Shown piece after piece: positions 62,650 to 64,000 of a DNA stretch of 64,000 bases. A program made the position numbers and the translations under genes. Positions within the stretch are counted from its first letter, which is position 1, and each line of letters begins with the position of its first letter. The notes below the pieces were generated by a model. That model worked only from the letters and a program-made list of their open reading frames with translations. It did no database searches and was not told where the DNA came from. Source of the DNA: Dysgonamonadaceae bacterium (lineage in GTDB: Bacteria > Bacteroidota > Bacteroidia > Bacteroidales > Dysgonomonadaceae); NCBI GenBank assembly GCA_031254645.1, contig JAIRUA010000017.1, forward strand, positions 1-64,000, given 5' to 3'.

Positions 62650-63999
62650 TTATCTTCTCCCTTTTGTTGCTGCTTTCGCACGCTCGCGCGCTTGTTGCTC
62701 CTGCAATTTTTGTGCTTCAGCCAAACGAGCCATAAAGCCCGATTTCTTTTTCGGTTTGTTTTTGTTCGCCTCTAATTGCGCCAAAATTTTCTTCTCGTCA
62801 ACACTCTTTTTAATGATAAACATAATGATTACCGTGAAAAGTGTAGAGAGGAAATAATAGTAATTCAAACCTGCGGGATACGAGTTCAAGAAGAAGAACA
62901 TAAACACCGACATAAATATCGGCATATGTTTCATTCCGGGTAATGCTTGCTGTCCGGTATCGGCTCCTGCCATTGTATGACGCATATACAATACATTCGT
63001 TATCGTCATCAACACGCAGAATATACTAATATGATTACCCAAAAAGCGCGTAATCAACGGAATATTCGCGCTCCACGAAATTAAATCGTCATACGACGAA
63101 AGGTCGCTTGCCCAAAGGAAACTTTGCTGACGCAATTCTATCGCCGACGGGAAGAAGAAAAATAGTGAGATCAACACAGGCATTTGGATAAGCATCGGTA
63201 AACAACCACTCATCGGGTTGGCTCCCACTCGATTGTAGAGTTCCATTGTTGCCTGTTGACGTTTCATCATCATTTCGCGGTCTTGTCCGGGGTATTTCTT
63301 TTCGAGCTCCTGCACCTGCGGACGCAATACACGCATTTTTGCCGTTGACATAAATGATTTGTATGTGAGTGGCGATACAACGATTTTCACTATCAACGTC
63401 ATAATGAAAATAATCAACCCCATACCCCAACCTAACGACAAAAGATAGTCAAACAGCGGAATAACAAACCATTTGTTTATCCAACTCAACCAACGATAAC
63501 CTAAAAACACTAACTCTTCAAGTTTTAGTCGCTCATCACTCGCAACGCCGGCATCATAAGCTCGTAGCGTATTGAAGTGAACGGGACCGAAATAGAAGTT
63601 AAATCCGGCGGAAACAAGATCTTCGTTAGCATCTATCGTAGCCGGAGCCCATACTTCGGCTTTATAAGATTTGAGATAATTGGGATCTTGTAGCAAATTA
63701 GAAGTAAGAATAGTATTGTTAAACGGACGTTCGCCAATGACTGTCGAAGTGAAAAATTGGCTTTTAAACGCAAACCATCTTACCGGGTCGGAAAGCTCTA
63801 CTGTTTCGTTTTTAGTTTCGCTCAATCGTTTCACATCTTGCCTGTCGAACTTGTAATGTATACGCGAAAAACGGTTTTCAAAGGTACGTCCTTTTTCTTG
63901 TTGACGCACTTTCTGCTCCCAATTCATTCTGAAATTTTGAAGACTTTCGGGGTGCAATCCGTTTCGCATACCTACCACACGAACATCAAAATTCATCAT
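62650..63999 (-). CDS. yidC: Membrane protein insertase YidC, C-terminal part
   Basis: The visible 450 codons hold the end of the large periplasmic domain (DPVRWFAFKSQFFTST, NLLQDPNYLKSYKAEVWAP) and the five-helix insertase core: PLFDYLLSLGWGMGLIIFIM, TLIVKIVVSPLTYKSFMSTA (with the conserved hydrophilic-groove region), YNRVGANPMSGCLPMLIQMP, LISLFFFFPS and a tail KKKSGFMARLAEAQKLQEQQ rich in Lys/Arg for ribosome contact. It inserts proteins into the inner membrane with or without SecYEG. Bacteroidota YidC is about 620-640 residues, so the N-terminus lies beyond the window; the Met at 63999 is not the true start. Confidence 0.93.
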   Translation of the reverse strand: MMNFDVRVVGMRNGLHPESLQNFRMNWEQKVRQQEKGRTFENRFSRIHYKFDRQDVKRLSETKNETVELSDPVRWFAFKSQFFTSTVIGERPFNNTILTSNLLQDPNYLKSYKAEVWAPATIDANEDLVSAGFNFYFGPVHFNTLRAYDAGVASDERLKLEELVFLGYRWLSWINKWFVIPLFDYLLSLGWGMGLIIFIMTLIVKIVVSPLTYKSFMSTAKMRVLRPQVQELEKKYPGQDREMMMKRQQATMELYNRVGANPMSGCLPMLIQMPVLISLFFFFPSAIELRQQSFLWASDLSSYDDLISWSANIPLITRFLGNHISIFCVLMTITNVLYMRHTMAGADTGQQALPGMKHMPIFMSVFMFFFLNSYPAGLNYYYFLSTLFTVIIMFIIKKSVDEKKILAQLEANKNKPKKKSGFMARLAEAQKLQEQQARERAKAATKGRR

Positions 64000-64000
64000 A

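Overview
The window looks like a chromosomal segment of a Bacteroidota bacterium, most likely order Bacteroidales. The signs are SusC/SusD pairs, type V (FimA/Mfa-like) fimbrillin genes, type III glutamine synthetase, DUF3256 and DUF3109 proteins, many lipoprotein signal peptides, and promoters of the TTG-N18..20-TAnnTTTG type instead of -35/-10 boxes. I cannot name the genus.

Layout. 1-6.3 kb (minus): a Tat-exported Gfo/Idh/MocA oxidoreductase, a DUF1080 lipoprotein and a TIM-barrel sugar isomerase-like lipoprotein, then a GH92 mannosidase-like lipoprotein. 6.3-7.3 kb: no gene, but dispersed hairpin repeats. 7.3-18.4 kb (minus, visibly richer in GC): a type V pilus cluster with an HU-like protein, a DUF3575/OmpA barrel protein, a small membrane protein, two fimbrillins with an Arg46-Ala47 site, an Mfa2/FimB-like anchor and a very large tip-like protein. 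18.4-19.1 kb: gene-free and bounded by an imperfect 23-bp inverted repeat. 19.1-24.0 kb (plus): CPBP protease, DUF3109, a SERCA-like P-type ATPase, a lipoprotein gene broken by a stop codon, and a DUF2007 protein. 24.1-32.5 kb (minus): a FISUMP-domain protein, a second Tat-exported oxidoreductase/TIM-barrel pair, a tetraheme NapC-SUMF1 fusion, and tkt-rpiB-S41 peptidase. 32.7-38.6 kb (plus, AT-rich and accessory-like): rRNA methyltransferase, WYL regulator, ZapA-like protein, a gene with three A-run frameshifts joining a DnaE-type OB fold to WG-like repeats, a PD-(D/E)XK protein, an AAA_14/DUF4143 ATPase and a DEDDh exonuclease. 38.6-42.2 kb: glnN (minus) and an FtsX-type permease (plus). 42.2-43.5 kb: 1.3 kb with no gene. 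43.5-45.0 kb (minus): ECF sigma factor, small membrane protein, Spy/CpxP-like protein. 45.4-53.3 kb (plus): SusC, SusD, a chymotrypsin-fold lipoprotein and a further lipoprotein. 53.4-60 kb (plus): duplicated-domain lipoprotein, GH78 rhamnosidase, creatininase-family protein, DHFR, BadF-type sugar kinase and small conserved proteins. 60.5-64 kb: DUF3256, tRNA-Arg(CCG), sstT, and the 3' part of yidC, which runs off the window.

How the genes fit together. Much of the window is cell-envelope biology: glycan use (GH92, GH78, possible 3-keto-sugar chemistry outside the cytoplasm), adhesion (type V pili), and a SusCD operon carrying a protease instead of a glycosidase, which suggests peptide or glycoprotein uptake. 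Housekeeping genes (tkt, rpiB, glnN, folA, sstT, yidC, tRNA-Arg) lie between these loci. Intergenic regions repeatedly hold long palindromes whose arms are built from roughly 8-bp repeats. The points most worth checking are the possible invertible or mobile segment upstream of the pilus cluster, the triple-frameshift chimera, the cytochrome-SUMF1 fusion and the 1.3-kb gene-free region.
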